Shown here: one piece after another, positions 15,516 to 25,400 of the stretch
How positions within the stretch are numbered: the stretch's first letter is position 1
Layout of the letters: the number at the start of each line of letters is the position of its first letter
Assembly: GCA_903909375.1 (NCBI GenBank)
Contig: CAIVVM010000063.1
Span: 1-64,000, forward strand
From: an uncultured Alphaproteobacteria bacterium
GTDB lineage: Bacteria > Pseudomonadota > Alphaproteobacteria > Caulobacterales > Caulobacteraceae
Reading direction: 5' to 3'
DNA length: 64,000 bases
Notes under the pieces: generated by a model
Databases searched by the model: none
Seen by the model: only the letters and a program-made list of their open reading frames with translations
What the model was told of the DNA's origin: nothing
Position numbers and translations under genes: made by a program

Positions 15516-18500
15516 CTAAGTCCAGGTCCGGGCGACCGTAGTTGGGGGCCTTCGCTCATACGGATGCGGCTGCGGCAGTCGATGCGCCTCAAGCAAGGGG
15601 CCATCGCAGATGCGCTCAAGCAGGCCTGCCATGACCGGCTCGGCATCCAACGTCAAGGTGAGCAACCGGATGAGGTCGAGCAACTCGTCGTTCCAATCAT
15701 CGAGCCATATAGTGGGCCGAAGCCGGTCAAGCTGGTTGGTCGACGACGCGGCTCGGCCGGAACCTCTGGCGGTGCGATAGCCGAGCCACTTGCTCAGCAC
15801 CGGCATGCCGCTGATCTCGAAGGCCCAGACGTCGGGCCGGACACCCACGACCTTGCCGTCCCCTATCGTCAGCGTCTGCGCATCGGCAGCGTAAGTTACG
15901 CCGGATGCGTCCTGGGGTAATTGGGTGACTGCAACGTCCCAGCCGATGCCTGGGACGGGAGGGACGTGAAGTCCTCGCTCGCCAGCGGCGTCGCGAAAGC
16001 GCTCCGCATAGGTGTGCAGCCAGAGCCTGTGTCGACCGGCCTCAACCGCTTCGTTCCACAGTGCGGCGTCCGCTGTAACTGGAACCCGCAGGCCCGGCGT
16101 CCGCAATGCCTCGGCGAAGCGGGTCTGGTAGGCTGACGCGCTCAGCAGCGCATAGACATAGGCGGCGACGTCCTCGATGGAGGGCGGAGGGACGCCCAGA
16201 GCTTTTCCGAGAGCTTCGGACAGCCCGATTGTCAGGTTCGGATCGGTGGCGCTACGGTCACGCCAGAGGGGGATGATGTCTTTTCCTCCGTGGCTGCCGC
16301 GGTAGACATGAAGGTCTGGGACGTATGCTGATGCGGTCATAGCAGGGCCGAGGCCAATCTGACCCGTGAGGAGAGACGTAAGGTAGACCTGCCGATCAGA
16401 AGCTGACTGCCAGAGAGACGGGCTTTCTGTCTTCGCCAACCTGGGATCGTCCAGCGCCCATTGTCGGTCGAAGCTACGGTAACCGTATCGCACGATGGGC
16501 TCCGCCCGACTCTGAGCGGTGGTATCGCTGAGCCTCACGTAGCCCGCGACATCGGTCTCAACATTTCGGCCGGATGTCGCCGTAAAGAAGAGCGCTGGCT
16601 TCAGCGCCCGGGGCGCGGCCGAAAGCCTGGCCCAGCGCGCGGTCAACAGGTCGGGCGAAGGGGCGATCGGCCAGGTGCGGCCGAACTTGCAGCCGGGCTG
16701 CTGCCAGGGGAAAAGGTCGGTGACCAACGGCATCGCCGTCCAGATGGCGTCCCCCGTCGGCGGCACCAGCGGAGCCATGCTGTCGGCCGGCGCGAACTGC
16801 CAATCACCACCCAACGGATCAGGCGACGCTGCAATAGCAGCCATCGCGGCCAGCTTTTCCTCGGCGGTCCCGCGAACGCGGCGATAGTGTACGCGGGCCG
16901 GCGTCGAAAGCTGCGAGGCGCCATCGCGGACCAGCACCACGGCGGCCACAGGCGTCTCGATGGCGAAGACGTTCTGCTCGGGATTGGCGCCGTGGTTGTC
17001 GCCGCCGAGGTCAATCACCCAGATATCGTCCGCCAGTCCGCGCGCCAGCTGACGCAGGCCGACGAAACCAGGCCCGGCCAGCCAGCTGGAGCCGGTGATC
17101 AGAGCCACCACGCCCGGACCGGCCCCGTGCGCCTCGAACGCCTTCCAGATCGCCCAGCGCCAGAAGTAGACGTAGAGATTGTAGAGGCTGGCATGGTGGC
17201 TGAAGATCGTATTGGCCCTCGCGACGTCGAGGATGTCATCGAATAGGCTTTTCGCTAGGTTTCGTGACGGCACCCTGCCGTCAAGAATCCAACCGCCGGA
17301 CCCGCGCCCCCTTATGTCACGCTCAACGCGGCGATAGGGCGGATTGCCGATAACGACGGTGACCTGTTGTTCCAACTTGATCTGCTGGGCGCGATGTTGT
17401 TCCGCCGCCAACACCTCGGCGTCGCCAAAGAATTCCGCCTGCTGGGGCGGCTGATACGGAGACTCCAGCGTGTCGGTCAGTACGACCTGGGCCGTGAGGA
17501 TTTCACCGGGCCTGTCGTGGAGCTCGGTCAGGCGTTGTCCCAGCCGGAGGTGCGAGACCGAATAGGGCCCGGGCAACAACTCGAAGGCGAAGAGGTTTCG
17601 GGCGAGGTTGGCGGCGGCCTGGCGCCCGCCGGCGGCGCCCCGTGCGGCTGTCGCGGCTTCCACAGCCTTGTCAATTACAGCAAGTGGGAAGCCGCCGGAA
17701 CCGGCTGCCGGGTCGAGCGTGACGACTGAGCCGTCGGCGAATCCAAGCCGTCGTCCGAACCGGTTCTCTAACAAGTGACTGACGATGTTCGTCATCGCCT
17801 GCACGATGGCTACCGGCGTGTAGTAGACGCCGGCCTGGCGACGCTCCTCCTGGTCATAGGCGGCTAGAAAGTCTTCGTAGAAGTAGAGCCACGGCTCGCC
17901 GCGCGGGTCGGCGCTGGTGTTGACTCGGCTCACGTCGACGGCGCCGATCAGGGTCTCCAGCGCACCGAGCTCAACGGCGGCGGCCTCGGCGAGGGCCGGT
18001 TTGTCCATCAGCGGCGCGAAGGCCGCCGCCAGCACCGGGTTCGAGCGGCGCAAAATCGCGCGCGCCTGATCCACGGTCACCGGGCGGCCGGTCTCGTCGT
18101 CACCCCGAGGGGTGAGCGCGGCGATCACCATGCCGTAAGCCAGGACTTGGGAGACGCCATCGGCGAAGTCGCGGGCGTTGCCTGTGGCCTGCACATGTTG
18201 CTTCCAGGCGCGATAGCCGCCCTGGGCCGCGTCGGTGGCAGGCCCCGACTGGTCCAGCAGCCACAGCAGCCGATCCCGCAGGTCTGCGGTTCTGACCGCC
18301 AACCGCGCGGAGAGGTCGCGTACGCTGACGACCGGGCTGGGGTTCAGCTCCGTGAAAAGCCGGAGAAGCCGGATGAGGCCATCGGCGCGCCACGCGGCGG
18401 GGTCGGAGTACGGTAGGTCAGCCGGTCCGTCGTAAGGCTCTCCGTCCCGGTAGATCTGAGCCTGCACGCCGTTGCAAATAATAAGGATTTCCGCCGCACG

Positions 18501-18821
18501 TGACATATGCGCCCATTGGCGCGCATTTCGACCGGACCATCTGGATACGTCGACTGTGATACTTGGAGCCTTCAGCTCGACAAAACCCTTCTGGCGGCTA
18601 CGACCTGACTTGCTGAGTAACACTGCGAAGTCAGGCCGCGAACGCTCAAGCCGCGTCTCCCGGATCATGCGCAATTCGCCCAGACCGCCGTCCGCCGCCA
18701 GCGCAGTGAATAGGTTGCTGACAGGCGTGGTCAGTTGAGCTTCTGCCTCTGCATCGACAGCCGCGCTGCCTGCGGCATGAACGGCAGAGTGGTATGCACG
18801 CGCTAAGTCGAGATGTGACAT
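15516..18821 (-). CDS. Single-chain restriction-modification enzyme without helicase (type IIG/ISP-like)
   Basis: A 1101-residue polypeptide combining DNA cleavage, N6-adenine methylation and target recognition. An N-terminal PD-(D/E)xK nuclease is seen as RPDF (62-65) and VELKAP (81-86). A helical spacer follows. The methyltransferase shows GVYYTPVAIVQAM (motif X), DPAAGSGGF (370-378, SAM binding) and NPPY (493-496, catalytic). The C-terminal half matches the recognition part of type ISP enzymes (DLGGDNHGANPEQNVFAIET and similar). No Walker A motif or helicase block is present, unlike true type ISP proteins such as LlaGI. I chose ATG 18821 (MSHLDLARAYHS); an in-frame ATG at 18887 would add 22 residues. 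No separate methylase, specificity or controller gene is adjacent. Confidence 0.85.
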   Translation of the reverse strand: MSHLDLARAYHSAVHAAGSAAVDAEAEAQLTTPVSNLFTALAADGGLGELRMIRETRLERSRPDFAVLLSKSGRSRQKGFVELKAPSITVDVSRWSGRNARQWAHMSRAAEILIICNGVQAQIYRDGEPYDGPADLPYSDPAAWRADGLIRLLRLFTELNPSPVVSVRDLSARLAVRTADLRDRLLWLLDQSGPATDAAQGGYRAWKQHVQATGNARDFADGVSQVLAYGMVIAALTPRGDDETGRPVTVDQARAILRRSNPVLAAAFAPLMDKPALAEAAAVELGALETLIGAVDVSRVNTSADPRGEPWLYFYEDFLAAYDQEERRQAGVYYTPVAIVQAMTNIVSHLLENRFGRRLGFADGSVVTLDPAAGSGGFPLAVIDKAVEAATAARGAAGGRQAAANLARNLFAFELLPGPYSVSHLRLGQRLTELHDRPGEILTAQVVLTDTLESPYQPPQQAEFFGDAEVLAAEQHRAQQIKLEQQVTVVIGNPPYRRVERDIRGRGSGGWILDGRVPSRNLAKSLFDDILDVARANTIFSHHASLYNLYVYFWRWAIWKAFEAHGAGPGVVALITGSSWLAGPGFVGLRQLARGLADDIWVIDLGGDNHGANPEQNVFAIETPVAAVVLVRDGASQLSTPARVHYRRVRGTAEEKLAAMAAIAASPDPLGGDWQFAPADSMAPLVPPTGDAIWTAMPLVTDLFPWQQPGCKFGRTWPIAPSPDLLTARWARLSAAPRALKPALFFTATSGRNVETDVAGYVRLSDTTAQSRAEPIVRYGYRSFDRQWALDDPRLAKTESPSLWQSASDRQVYLTSLLTGQIGLGPAMTASAYVPDLHVYRGSHGGKDIIPLWRDRSATDPNLTIGLSEALGKALGVPPPSIEDVAAYVYALLSASAYQTRFAEALRTPGLRVPVTADAALWNEAVEAGRHRLWLHTYAERFRDAAGERGLHVPPVPGIGWDVAVTQLPQDASGVTYAADAQTLTIGDGKVVGVRPDVWAFEISGMPVLSKWLGYRTARGSGRAASSTNQLDRLRPTIWLDDWNDELLDLIRLLTLTLDAEPVMAGLLERICDGPLLEAHRLPQPHPYERRPPTTVARTWT

Positions 18822-18840
18822 CGAACCAGCTTTAGGGAAA

Positions 18841-18864
18841 GTCGGGCTGACGTCAAAGCCCGAC
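18841..18864. promoter_or_regulatory. Inverted repeat in the leader of the R-M gene
   Basis: GTCGGGCT (18841-18848), an 8-base spacer and AGCCCGAC (18857-18864) form a perfect 8-bp inverted repeat 20-43 bases upstream of the R-M ATG. It could be an operator or a leader hairpin that limits translation. The rest of 18865-19010 is relatively AT-rich and shows nothing else I can name. Confidence 0.5.
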
Positions 18865-19013
18865 CAATGCGGCCGCAGTCGTTCCATCGCTCGACAAACT
18901 TCGAATGATAGGAAAGCAGAATATCCATCCCTTCAGGCAACATAGTTCAGTCGAGGTGCGAAGGGTGATGGCGGGGTTGGTAATGGCGTCTGATAAGCTA
19001 TTCCAACCGTGAC

Positions 19014-19374
19014 GTGTCACCGCCATACGAGGCCGCCGCCGGTGCTTTCCCAAGGTTTGTCTTTTACGCCAGCGACCTGCCCGACGCAAAGCCGTTCCCT
19101 GCCTTTTGCGGCGTATGTGGCCAATTCGCGCGCCACCCGACCGGTCGACAGCGGCTCATTCCTGGCCAGGGTCCGCTTCTGGATGATGGACCCGCGTCTG
19201 ATCTCGGATAACAAGTTGGGCGCGTTCTCTTTCGCGCGGGATGAAGCCATGGTCCGCGCCACCCCGGCGGATCATTGTTCGCTGGTTGTGCTACTGGAGG
19301 GGCGATGCCGATTCCGCGTCCCGGCGGCGGCCTAGTGGCGGAGGCGGGCGGCGCTAGCCTGACGGACCTCATTT
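19014..19374 (+). pseudogene. Decayed N-terminal half of an AraC-family regulator
   Basis: Three frames must be joined to read one protein. The frame from GTG 19014 gives RFVFYASDLPDAKPFPAF, typical of the start of AraC-type N-terminal domains. Near 19105 the sense moves to another frame with AAYVANSRATRPVD, FLARVRFWMMD and VVLLEGRCRFRVP, the cupin-like effector domain. At about 19320 a second shift gives GGGLVAEAGGASLTDLI and a stop. The DNA-binding HTH half is absent. Third-position GC is high along the joined path, as in real genes here. It lies between the R-M gene and pyrC, so a target gene was probably broken during insertion or decay of the accessory patch. Confidence 0.6.
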
Positions 19375-19441
19375 AGCGGGACACGCGCGCATTTCTGGCA
19401 GATGAGCTAAGGCTAAGCGGAGCGCGCCTGCTGTCCGGCCC

Positions 19442-20524
19442 TCAGCCCTCGACCGCCCCCGCAAACCGCCACGGCAGCGTCTCGCCCGCGTGGAACGGGA
19501 CCACGGCGTTGGGGCCTGCACGGACCTCGTCGGGCACCAGACACGCGGCCCGTTCCAGAACCACTTTCCCGTCGTTGAGCGGCAGGCCGTAGAAGCGCGG
19601 GCCGTGCTCGGAGGCGAAGCCTTCGAGGTGGTGGAGCGCGCCTTCCTCCTCGAAGGTCACGGCATAGCTTTCGAGGGCGAAGGGGGCGTTGAAGATGCCG
19701 GCGCAGCCGCAGGCGGCTTCCTTGTCCTGAACGGCGTGAGGGGCGGAGTCGGTGCCCAGGAAGAACTTCGGTGATCCCGAGGTGGCCGCGGCCCGCAGCG
19801 CCAGCTGGTGGCGTTCGCGCTTGACGATGGGCAGGCAGTAGAGGTGCGGGCGGATGCCGCCCTGGAACATGGCGTTGCGGTTGATGGCCAGGTGGTGCGG
19901 CGTGATGGTGGCGGCGATGTTGGGACCGCTGGCGCTGACGAAATCCACCGCCTCGGCCGTGGTGATGTGCTCGAAGACGATCTTCAGCCCCGGGAAGTCG
20001 GCCACCACCTGGGTCAGGATGCGGTCGATGAACACCGCCTCGCGGTCAAAGATGTCGACGTGGGCGTCCGTCACCTCGCCGTGGATCAGCAGCGGCATGC
20101 CGATCCGCTGCATCGTCTCCAGCACGCCGTAGATGTTGCGGATGTCGGTGACGCCGTGGCTCGAATTGGTGGTGGCGTGCGCCGGATAGAGCTTGCAGGC
20201 GGTGAAGACCCCTGCGGCGAAGCCTGTCTCGACCTCCTGCGGATCCATGCCGTCGGTGAGGTAGCAGGTCATCAGCGGGGTGAAATCCAGCCCCGGCGAG
20301 ACGGCGGCCAGGATGCGGGCGCGGTAGGCTTCTGCGGCGGCCACGGTCGTCACCGGCGGGACCAGATTGGGCATGACGATGGCGCGGGCGAACTGGCGGG
20401 CCGTGTGGTCGACCACCGAAGCCAGCACCTCACCATCGCGCAGGTGCAAATGCCAGTCGTCGGGGCGGCGGATCACCAGCCGGGTAACTGCGGCTTCCGA
20501 AGCCGGGGCGATCAGGGTGGTCAT
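19442..20524 (-). CDS. pyrC: Dihydroorotase (PyrC, class II homodimeric type)
   Basis: A 360-residue zinc enzyme that cyclises carbamoyl-aspartate to dihydroorotate, step three of pyrimidine synthesis. The metal-binding HxH is in [10 protein letters not shown] (H25, H27), the carboxylated Lys in [17 protein letters not shown] (E. coli PyrC has KLYPAGATTNS), and later metal ligands in LIHGEVTD and [15 protein letters not shown] carries the catalytic Asp. This is the E. coli-like PyrC, not the AllB/PyrX form. Its ribosome site lies within a leader hairpin (separate entry), suggesting translational control by pyrimidines. Confidence 0.95.
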   Translation of the reverse strand: MTTLIAPASEAAVTRLVIRRPDDWHLHLRDGEVLASVVDHTARQFARAIVMPNLVPPVTTVAAAEAYRARILAAVSPGLDFTPLMTCYLTDGMDPQEVETGFAAGVFTACKLYPAHATTNSSHGVTDIRNIYGVLETMQRIGMPLLIHGEVTDAHVDIFDREAVFIDRILTQVVADFPGLKIVFEHITTAEAVDFVSASGPNIAATITPHHLAINRNAMFQGGIRPHLYCLPIVKRERHQLALRAAATSGSPKFFLGTDSAPHAVQDKEAACGCAGIFNAPFALESYAVTFEEEGALHHLEGFASEHGPRFYGLPLNDGKVVLERAACLVPDEVRAGPNAVVPFHAGETLPWRFAGAVEG

Positions 20525-20529
20525 GGGGA

Positions 20530-20564
20530 GATCCTGGTGGGTCGGTTCAGGATCGCTTCTTATA
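20530..20564 (-). promoter_or_regulatory. pyrC leader hairpin burying the Shine-Dalgarno, with -10 box
   Basis: On the minus strand, TATAAG (20559-20564) is followed after 4 bases by GATCCTG (20548-20554), an 11-base loop and CAGGATC (20530-20536), a perfect 7-bp stem. The 3' arm contains AGGA, the ribosome site 7 bases before the pyrC ATG. The expected transcription start falls at or inside the 5' arm. E. coli pyrC is controlled by just such a start-site-dependent hairpin; the analogy here is inference. Confidence 0.55.
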
Positions 20565-20593
20565 CTTCGACGGCGGCGTAAAGCGGTTTGGCT

Positions 20594-21238
20594 CTATCCG
20601 TCCCGCCGCATGGCCATGGCGGCCAGCATCCGCACGTGACCCGCCACCAGGGCCTCGCGCTCTGCCCAGGGGAAGCCCGGGCGCGCGATCAGCAGCGACA
20701 CCAGCCCATGCATACCGGCCCAGATCGATTGCGCCATGCGTTCGGGATCATCTCCCGCGCCCAGCCCGCGCGCGTGCAGGTCGGCGATCATCCGGCGAAG
20801 AATGTCGAACGCTGTATGACCGGGGACCGAGACGTCCGACTCATCCGCTGGCCCCGCAACAGCTACGCGCCCGTGCGGTCCCTCGATCATGAAGGCCACC
20901 CGATAGGCATCCGGATTCTCAAGGCCGAAGTCGATGTAGATGCGAAGGCTGGCTGCGACCGCCTCCAGAGTGTCGACATCCCGCACGCCCAGCTTCAGCC
21001 GCGCCTCGAGTTCGCGAAACGCGCGGGCGTGGAGCTCAGCAGCGATCTCGTCCTTCGAGGCGAAGTAGGCATAGAGCGTCGGCTGCGACACGCCCACGGC
21101 CTGGGCGATATGGCGCGTGGAGACGCCGTAGAGTCCGTACTCGCCAAACAGCCGCAGCGCGGCGGCAAGGATCTCCTCGCGACGCTCGGCGCCAGCGCCC
21201 TTGGCCTTGCGAGGTGAACGATGGAGCGTTCCTGGCAT
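20594..21238 (-). CDS. TetR/AcrR family repressor, divergent from RND pump
   Basis: A 214-residue regulator. The N-terminal TetR helix-turn-helix is EEILAAALRLFGEYGLYGVS followed by TRHIAQAVGVSQPTLYAYFASKDEI. The C-terminal ligand/dimer domain includes RIYIDFGLENPDAYRVAFMIEG, similar to the WHG-type TetR C-domain. It is transcribed away from the adaptor-RND operon with a 92-base shared upstream region carrying palindromic sequence, so it most likely represses the pump and itself until a substrate binds. Inducer unknown. Confidence 0.9.
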   Translation of the reverse strand: MPGTLHRSPRKAKGAGAERREEILAAALRLFGEYGLYGVSTRHIAQAVGVSQPTLYAYFASKDEIAAELHARAFRELEARLKLGVRDVDTLEAVAASLRIYIDFGLENPDAYRVAFMIEGPHGRVAVAGPADESDVSVPGHTAFDILRRMIADLHARGLGAGDDPERMAQSIWAGMHGLVSLLIARPGFPWAEREALVAGHVRMLAAMAMRRDG

Positions 21239-21287
21239 GCCGGGCTCCTTTCACGATCCGGGACGGCTTGACAATTCCGACAGATTA

Positions 21288-21323
21288 CCGATCATCGATC
21301 ACTTATCAATGATAGACAATCGG
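21288..21323. promoter_or_regulatory. Palindromic candidate operator between TetR gene and RND operon
   Basis: A perfect TATCA-A-TGATA palindrome (21304-21314) lies within wider imperfect dyad arms CCGAT (21288-21292) and ATCGG (21319-21323). A TTGACA -35-like hexamer sits at 21268-21273. The dyad ends 7 bases before the GTG of the adaptor gene, a position where a bound TetR dimer would block transcription. Confidence 0.5.
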
Positions 21324-21330
21324 CAAGCCC

Positions 21331-22416
21331 GTGACCAGACCGCGCCCTGTACTGCTGACAAGTCTCCTGGCGGTTCTGCTGATCGCGGGATGCGGTGGCC
21401 CGAAGGCGCCGGCCCAGGCGGTTCCGGCGCCTGCCGTTGAGGCCGTCACTGTGGGCGCTGCGCGTCTGGACGGAACGGTTCAGTCCACAGGGCGGATCGA
21501 ACGGCGCCGCGAGATGGATCTCTCGTTCCGGATCCCCGGGGTAATGACGCGGGTGAACGTCGAGGCTGGCGACAGGGTCCGGGCCGGGCAGGTGCTGGCC
21601 ACGCTGGACCCCGCCACTGTGGCCGCCTCTGAACAGCGAGCGGTCGCCGATCTCGAACGCGTGCGCCGTGATCTGGCCCGCGACCAGAAACTCTTCGACC
21701 AGGGGTTTGTCAGCCGGGCGCGGCTGGACGATCGGGCCAGTGCGGTGAAGTCGGCCCAGGCCGCCTACAACGCCACCGCCTTTGATCGGCGATGGGCCAG
21801 GCTGGTGTCGCCGGTGAGCGGCGTGGTGCTGGCGCGCAACGGTCAGGGCGGCGAGGTGGTTCAGCCCGGTCAGGCCGTGGTTCGGGTGGCCGATGAGGCC
21901 AGCCCGTTTGTTCTGCGCGCGCCGATGCCGGATCGCGACGCCGCGCGTATCCGGGTGGGCGCCCGGGCCCAGGTGCAGCTGGAGGGCGCGCCGTCAGAAC
22001 TGACGGGGCGGGTGACGCGGGTGGGTCAGAGCGCCGGCGCACGGACCGGCGCTGTCGACATCGAGATCGAGCTGCCGAACACGGCCGGGCTCCGAAGCGG
22101 CCAGATCGCGACCGCTCGCATTGAGGCGGGGGGCGCGACGACGACGGCGGTGACGGGCCTTGTCCGTCTGCCGGCGGAGGCGATCCTGGAGGCCCGGGGC
22201 CGCGCGGCCACAGTGCTGATTGTCGAACCCGGAACCTCGACTGCCCGTCGCCGCAGCGTGACCTTCAACGGCTTTGAAGGCGACTTCGCCCTGGTGGGCG
22301 GCCTGCCGCCCGGCGCACAGGTGATCACCGCCGGGGCCGGCTTCGTGGGCGACGGCGAGAAGGTGAGGGTGGTTGATCCCACCCGGCTGATGACCGCCGC
22401 GGCGCCCGCAAAATGA
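21331..22416 (+). CDS. RND efflux periplasmic adaptor lipoprotein (membrane fusion protein)
   Basis: A 361-residue adaptor linking an inner-membrane RND pump to an outer-membrane channel. It starts with GTG and has a lipoprotein signal with lipobox IAGC (C21) followed by GGPKAPAQ. The body shows the barrel-sandwich motif SFRIPGVMTRVNVEAGDRVR then AGQVLATLDP, an alpha-hairpin (residues about 85-150), and the second lipoyl half with LVSPVSGVVLARNGQGGEVV. Its TGA overlaps the ATG of the permease gene (ATGA), so the two are coupled. Confidence 0.92.
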   Translation: MTRPRPVLLTSLLAVLLIAGCGGPKAPAQAVPAPAVEAVTVGAARLDGTVQSTGRIERRREMDLSFRIPGVMTRVNVEAGDRVRAGQVLATLDPATVAASEQRAVADLERVRRDLARDQKLFDQGFVSRARLDDRASAVKSAQAAYNATAFDRRWARLVSPVSGVVLARNGQGGEVVQPGQAVVRVADEASPFVLRAPMPDRDAARIRVGARAQVQLEGAPSELTGRVTRVGQSAGARTGAVDIEIELPNTAGLRSGQIATARIEAGGATTTAVTGLVRLPAEAILEARGRAATVLIVEPGTSTARRRSVTFNGFEGDFALVGGLPPGAQVITAGAGFVGDGEKVRVVDPTRLMTAAAPAK

Positions 22417-25400
22417 CCTTCGACATCGCCACCTTCTCGGTCCGCCGCTGGCAATTCACCCTGGTGGCGTTCGCCCTGCTGACAATGCTGGGCGTGAGCG
22501 CGTTCCTGACGACGCCACGTTCGGAAGACCCGCACTTTCCGATCCCGACCATGATCGTGCGCGCCGTCCTGCCCGGCGCGGAACCGGCGGAACTGGAACA
22601 GCTGGTCGCCGATCCCATCGAGGACGCCCTGTCCGGCCTTGATGATGTGGACAACATCTCCTCCATCAGTACCGACGGCGCGGCGATCATCAATATCGAC
22701 TTCACCTGGGACGTGGACGTCGACCGGAAATATGACGAGGTCGTGCGTGAGGTGAACGCCCTGCGCGGAACCTTGCCGCAGGGCCTTGTCCAGCTTCAGG
22801 TCCAGCGCGCGCGCACCACCGAAGTGGCGGTGATCCAGGTGGCCCTGGTCAGCGACAGCATGCCCATGCGCCGCCTCGAGAAGGTCGCCGACCGGCTGCG
22901 CGAACGGCTTGACCGGGTGCCGGGCGTCCGCAAGGCGGAGTACTGGGGGGCGGCGCCCTCGGAGCTGCGCATCTCGCTGGATCTGGCGCGACTGGCCGAA
23001 CTGAGGCTGCCCGCCACCGCGGTCGCTGATGCCCTCAGGGCGGCCGGCGCGGACGCTCCCATCGGCGCAGTCCATGCGGGGGAGAGGCGCTTCAACGTAA
23101 AGTCCGGCGGCGCCTTTCGCGACATCGAGGACGTCGCCGCCACCCCGGTGCGCGAGGTTGGCGGCCAGGTGGTGCGGGTTCGTGATGTAGCCCAGGTTCA
23201 GTGGGCCGAACAGGAATCCCAGCATGTGACCCGCTTCAACGGCCGCCGCGCCGTATTCGTCACCGTCGCGCAGAAGGACGGCGCCGACGTGGGCAAGATC
23301 ACCAAGGGCGTCGAGGCCCAGCTGGCCGAGTTCGAAAAGACGCTGCCGGGGGGCGTGAAGCTGGAGCGTGGCTTCTTCCAGTCGCGAAACGTCGAGCATC
23401 GGCTGGGCAATCTGTTCCGGGATTTCGGCATCGCGCTCGGGCTTGTGCTGATCACGCTGTTGCCGCTCGGCCTGCGAGCATCAGCAGTGGTGATGGTCTC
23501 GATCCCGCTGTCGCTGTTGATCGGACTGGCCACGCTCCAGATCCTCGGCTTTACCGTGAACCAGCTCTCGATCGCCGGGTTCGTGCTGTCCCTTGGTCTG
23601 CTGGTCGACGACTCTATCGTGGTCACCGAGAACATCGCGCGTCACCTGCGGATGGGCCTCGATCGAACGACCGCCGCGATCCAGGCCACGCGGCAGATCT
23701 CGCTGGCGGTGATCGGCTGCACGGCGACGCTCATGCTGGCCTTCCTGCCGCTGCTGGCGCTGCCGGGTGGAGCCGGGTCCTATATCCGCTCACTGCCTGT
23801 GACCGTCCTCTGCACCGTGGGCGCCTCGTTGCTGGTGTCCCTGACCATCATTCCATTCCTTGCCAGCCGGATGCTGTCACGCCACGAGGACCCGGAAGGC
23901 AACGCCATACTGCGCGCTGTGAGCGGGGGTATCCACCGGATCTACAGCCCGATCCTGCATCGCGCGCTGGCCCGGCCATGGCTGGCCATGGGGATAATCA
24001 CCGTCATCTGCGCAACGACCGTGCCGATGCTGGGGGCTATCGGGTCCAGCCTGTTCCCGCCGGCCGAGACGCCGCAGTTCCTGGTCCGCATCGAGACCCC
24101 GGAAGGCACGTCGATGTCCCGCACCGACGGGGCGCTGCGCTATGTCGAATCCCGGCTGGCGCGCGAGCCGGATGTGCGCTGGACGGCCGCCAACCTGGGG
24201 CGGGGCAATCCGCAGATCTTCTACAACCAGAGCCAGGGCCAGCCCCGGTCAAGCTATGCGGAGGTGTTCGCCTCGCTCGACGCCTGGAAGCCGGACGAGA
24301 CCCCGGCGCTCTTTGATCGGTTGCGCCAGGAGTTCGCGCTTTACCCCGGCATCCGGATCAGCCTGATCACCTTCGTCAATGGTCCGCCGGTCGAGGCCCC
24401 GATCGCCGTGCGCATCAGCGGCGAGGATATGGGCGTGCTCAAGGCGCTGGCGGCGCGCGCCGAACAGACCCTCAAGGCCACGCCCGGCGCCCGCGATGTG
24501 AACAATCCACTCAGCGTCGAGCGCACGGACCTCAATCTGGGGGTGGACGAGGGCAAGGCCGCCGCCATGGGCGTGGCTGCCGGCGCCCCGCGCCGCCTGG
24601 CCCGGCTGGCGCTCTCCGGCGAGGAGACCGCCCGCTTCCGTGATCCCGACGGCGACGACTATGCCGTGCGCGTGCGCCTGCCCATGGGCGAACGGAACGA
24701 GCTCTCGGCGCTGGAAGACATATATGTGCCCACGACGGGCGGCGAGGCGGCGCAGCTGGGCGCCATCGCCACCCCGCGCTTCCAGTCCAGCCCGGCGCGG
24801 ATCACCCGGTATGACCGCGTGCGAACCGTGACCGTGACCAGTGAGGTCGGGACGGGCTTTCTCACCTCCGCCGTCACCGCGGACGCGAAGGCGCGGCTGG
24901 ACAAGGCGCTGGACCTGCCCCCCGGCTATGCGCTGAGCCTGGGCGGCCAGGCCGAGGCGCAGTCGGAGAGTTTCTCGGGTCTGGGCGCGGCGATCCTGAT
25001 CGCGATCTTTGGCATCCTGGCGGTGCTGGTTCTGGAGTTCGGCAAGTTCCGGACGGCGCTGGTGGTAGCGGGCGTGATCCCGCTGGGCCTGTTCGGCGCC
25101 GTGGCGGCGCTGTGGCTGACCGGCAATTCCCTGTCGTTCACCGCCACCATCGGCCTGATCGCGCTGATCGGGATCGAGGTGAAGAACTCGATCCTGCTGG
25201 TGGACTTCACCGAGCAGTTGCGCCGGGAGGGCGTACCTTTGCGGGAGGCCATCGAGAAGGCCGGCGAGGTGCGATTCCTGCCGGTATTGCTGACCTCGGT
25301 GACGGCGATCCTCGGGTTGTTGCCGCTCGCGCTGGAACGATCCGGCCTCTACTCGCCGCTGGCCATTGCGATCATGGGCGGGCTTGTGACGTCGACGTTC

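Noticed and set aside
15516-18821. Assignment of the R-M protein as a classical type ISP enzyme or as a PglX/BREX methylase
   Set aside because: No helicase motifs are present for type ISP, and it carries its own nuclease with no BREX partner genes nearby.
19017-19372. Minus-strand small frames opposite the AraC relic
   Set aside because: They show no recognisable domain or ribosome site, while the plus strand reads AraC-like sequence when frames are joined.
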